Assembly (NCBI RefSeq): GCF_047600445.1
Contig: NZ_JASGKT010000002.1
Location: forward strand, 2,790,001-2,854,000
Origin: Piscinibacter sp047600445
GTDB taxonomy: Bacteria > Pseudomonadota > Gammaproteobacteria > Burkholderiales > Burkholderiaceae_C
Length of the DNA stretch: 64,000 nucleotides
Direction of reading: 5' to 3'
Numbering within the stretch: position 1 is the stretch's first letter; each line of letters opens with the position of its first letter. The translations under genes were made by a program, and so were the position numbers. The notes beneath the pieces were generated by a model, which did not search any database, had not been told where the DNA came from, and saw only the letters and a program-made list of their open reading frames with translations. Positions 61,839 to 64,000 of the stretch are shown here, in pieces.

Positions 61839-63946
61839 GGGGCGGCGGTTGGAGGGGTGCCGGCCGCGAGTCTCGCACGCCGCTCCAGCGCGTCGAGCAA
61901 GTCGCGCGTGGCCTGCGCGGCCTGTGCCGCGACCGCCTCGGTGGCTTGCAGCCGCCACAGCAGCCAGGGCAGCGGCGCGGCCGTCGGCTCCGCGTCGGGC
62001 GGCGGCGGCAGTTCGGCGGGCGCGGCCGGCGGCCGGCCTTCCAGCGCGTCGCCGAGCCGCTGCTGCAGCCCGCCGTGCACGCGCCGCAGCGCGGCGTCGA
62101 GTTCCGGCGTCGCATCGCCCAGGCCGCCGCGCTGGCGCACCAGGCGCACCATCGACAGGTTGGCCATCAGGCGCTGCGCCTGGTCGAGAAACTGCGTCAG
62201 CTCGGCCAGCGGCGGCCGCGCGCCGGCGGGCTCGACCGCGGCGCGCTGCAGGGCTGCCGTCACGGCGCCCAGCGCGTCGTAGGCCTGGCGGCGCGCGATG
62301 CGCTGCGTGGCGGCATCGTCCAGCGCGGCGCCGAGCACGTGCTTCGCGTAAGCGCGCAGCGCGCGCACCGCGCGCTCGACGTTGCGCGGCAGCGCGCGCC
62401 GCTCCCAGGCCGGCAGCACGTAGCTGAAGATCCAGGCCAGCGCGGCGCCGATCAGCGTGTCGGCCAGGCGCTCGGCCACCGGAAAGCCGATGGCCGGGTC
62501 GGCCAGGTGCGCCTGCAGCAAGGACATCACGGTGGCCGCCAGGGCCGTGACCAGGTAGCGCTCGACGGCGAAGCCGTGCGCCACGCCCACCGAGACGAGG
62601 AAGACCGCGGTCATCAGCGGCGCCGAGGGCCAGCGCGCCAGCACCATCACCGCCAGGCAGCCGAGCACCGTGCCGGACACGCGCGCATTGCGGCGCGACA
62701 GCGTCTGCTCGAGGTTGCCGCGCAGCACCACGGCGACGCTGAGCACCAGCCACTGCGGATGCGAGGCCCAGGGCAGCAGCAGCGCGATGGCGTAGGCGCA
62801 GCCCAGCGCGAGCGCGGCGCGCAGCGCATGGCGCAGCACCGGCGAGGCGAGCGTGCGGTGCGCCGCCAGCGCCGAGAGCGGCCAGCCTTCGGGCGCGACG
62901 AAGCGGCGCAGCTCGTCGTGGCCGAGCGGCAGGGCTTCGTCGGCCCCGTGCGCGAGCGCGGCGATACGCTCCACCTCGGCCTGCAGGTGGCCGACCCGGC
63001 CGCGCAGCACGACGCCGAGGCGGCGCGTCGCGGCGTCCTCGCCCTCGGGCGGAGGCGGCTGCGACAGGGGCGCTGCCGCACGACCCGTCACGCCGCGCAG
63101 CAGCGCCTGCGCTTCGTCGAGGCGTTCGGCCTGCGCTTCGAGCGAGCGCATCAGCCAGGCGCGCCAGGCCGGGCCGCCGGGCGCCTCGGCGAAGCGGTCG
63201 AGATCGAGCACGCCGACGATCAGCAGGTCGCGCAGTTCGATCAGGCGCAGCAGCACCGCCGACTCGCGGCGCATGCGCGGCGAGTCGGGCGCGCTGAAGA
63301 CGAGGTCGCGCGCGGCCTGCAGGCGTTCGGCGAGCTGGGCTTCCTGGCGCACCCAGGCGCGCTCGCGCTCGGCGCGCGGCGGCGCGGCATCGTCGCCCAG
63401 CACCGCGGCGCGGCGCCGCAGCAGTTCGGCCAGGGCCTGCGCGGCGTCGGCCAGCGCCAGCGTGCGGTAGCGGCGCTGCAGCAGCGCGGCGCTGGCCACC
63501 ACCCAGAGCAGGTAGCCAGCCGCGCCGGCAAGGTGGGCGGCCAGCATCGCGGCGCGCGGCGCATCGTGCGGCTGGGCCATCGAGAACACGATGGCCAGCA
63601 CCGGCGCGAACGAGACCGGCCCGGCGCGCGGCCCCCAGGCCAGCGTCATCGTCGCCACGAAGGTGATCGCCGCGATGGCCAGGCCCAGCGCCGGCCGATG
63701 CGCGGACAGCAGCACGATCGCGGCCGCGGCGAGGCAGCCGGCCAGCCCGGTGGCCAGCACCAGGCGCCACGAGCGCGAGAGGCTGCCGGGCCGGTCGGCC
63801 AGGCTCGCGAGGATCGCGCCGCTGCTCGCCCAGCCCGCCACCTGCGGCCCGGCCAGCGCGATGGCGACGAAGTGGATCGTGGTGACACCCAGCGCCACGG
63901 TGATGCCGTTGATCAGGTGCGCGGGCAGGCGTCGAAGCAGCTTCAT
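61835..63946 (-). CDS. FUSC-family (YccS/AaeB-like) membrane exporter
   Basis: 703 residues. Two membrane blocks of about six helices each (residues about 10-165 and 370-520), separated and followed by long cytoplasmic helical regions, the FUSC/YccS layout. The second block holds PQWLVLSVAVVLRGNLEQTLSRRNARVSGTVLGC, the most conserved stretch of the family. AaeB relatives export aromatic acids; the actual substrate here is unknown. ATG 63946 starts MKLLRRLPAHLINGITVALG. First gene of the pair with the EamA transporter. Confidence 0.88.
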   Translation of the reverse strand: MKLLRRLPAHLINGITVALGVTTIHFVAIALAGPQVAGWASSGAILASLADRPGSLSRSWRLVLATGLAGCLAAAAIVLLSAHRPALGLAIAAITFVATMTLAWGPRAGPVSFAPVLAIVFSMAQPHDAPRAAMLAAHLAGAAGYLLWVVASAALLQRRYRTLALADAAQALAELLRRRAAVLGDDAAPPRAERERAWVRQEAQLAERLQAARDLVFSAPDSPRMRRESAVLLRLIELRDLLIVGVLDLDRFAEAPGGPAWRAWLMRSLEAQAERLDEAQALLRGVTGRAAAPLSQPPPPEGEDAATRRLGVVLRGRVGHLQAEVERIAALAHGADEALPLGHDELRRFVAPEGWPLSALAAHRTLASPVLRHALRAALALGCAYAIALLLPWASHPQWLVLSVAVVLRGNLEQTLSRRNARVSGTVLGCLAVMVLARWPSAPLMTAVFLVSVGVAHGFAVERYLVTALAATVMSLLQAHLADPAIGFPVAERLADTLIGAALAWIFSYVLPAWERRALPRNVERAVRALRAYAKHVLGAALDDAATQRIARRQAYDALGAVTAALQRAAVEPAGARPPLAELTQFLDQAQRLMANLSMVRLVRQRGGLGDATPELDAALRRVHGGLQQRLGDALEGRPPAAPAELPPPPDAEPTAAPLPWLLWRLQATEAVAAQAAQATRDLLDALERRARLAAGTPPTAAP

Positions 63947-64000
63947 GAAACGGGCGTGGTGCGGCCCGGCACTGTCTCACGGTTGCGGCCGCGCTGCTAG

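Overview
The window is very GC-rich DNA (about 70 % by eye) from a betaproteobacterium, most likely Burkholderiales (Rubrivivax/Leptothrix/Comamonadaceae-like). The best marker is the block metK | lpxL-type – lpxL-type – dapF – DUF484 – xerC – rlmI (28.1-34.9 kb), an arrangement familiar from that order; glmS facing an Lrp-type regulator also fits. Genes are tightly packed, with many 4-bp ATGA/GTGA stop-start overlaps. This is chromosome with one accessory island (about 46.2-60.9 kb).

Layout. 0-4 kb: the end of a ferredoxin reductase gene, a REP-like inverted repeat, fumC and a Zn/Cd/Pb-exporting P-type ATPase behind a MerR-type promoter. 4.1-5.0 kb: a NorE/NorF-like pair of small membrane proteins. 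5.1-8.7 kb: modABC and a DUF2325 gene; a matching ModE-like operator precedes both modA and the DUF2325 gene, tying the latter to molybdate. 8.7-8.9 kb: a 264-bp MITE-like palindrome flanked by CTAG. 9-14.3 kb: a periplasmic methionine sulfoxide repair operon (msrB – dipZ-type reductant conduit – msrA) facing a two-component system. 14.3-15.2 kb: a Fur-box-preceded siderophore-esterase-like gene. 15.2-18.2 kb: class III ribonucleotide reductase, in which the glycyl-radical tail of NrdD is a separate 62-residue gene, behind a pair of NrdR boxes. 18.3-25.4 kb: a cobalamin operon (cobU – btuFCD – cobT – cobS – cobC – 2H phosphoesterase) in which cobU carries a single-base frameshift. 25.6-34.9 kb: housekeeping genes. 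34.9-46.2 kb: a large BTAD/ATPase/TPR regulator, a large lipoprotein, an MBL hydrolase, a YcaQ-type glycosylase, an MFS carrier, two HAD enzymes and a membrane protein.

46.2-60.9 kb: a type I-E CRISPR-Cas locus. The order is cas3 – cas8e – cse2 – cas7 – cas5 – cas6e – cas1 – cas2 – leader – array, all read leftward. The array has 73 repeats and 72 spacers, counted by position. Its old end abuts a truncated IS3-family element, and an orphan repeat lies a further 0.9 kb out. cas3 is split by one extra base between its HD nuclease and helicase parts, so interference may be off unless this is an assembly error. Two spacers cover the same target one base apart with three substitutions, and one spacer encodes a ClpP-like prohead protease motif, pointing to repeated phage exposure. 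The window ends with an EamA transporter and an FUSC-type exporter.

No wholly new multi-gene system is evident. The items most worth a second look are the split NrdD with its NrdR boxes, the ModE-like site ahead of the DUF2325 gene, the Msr operon facing its own two-component system, the one-base-offset spacer pair, and the two frameshifts (cobU, cas3).
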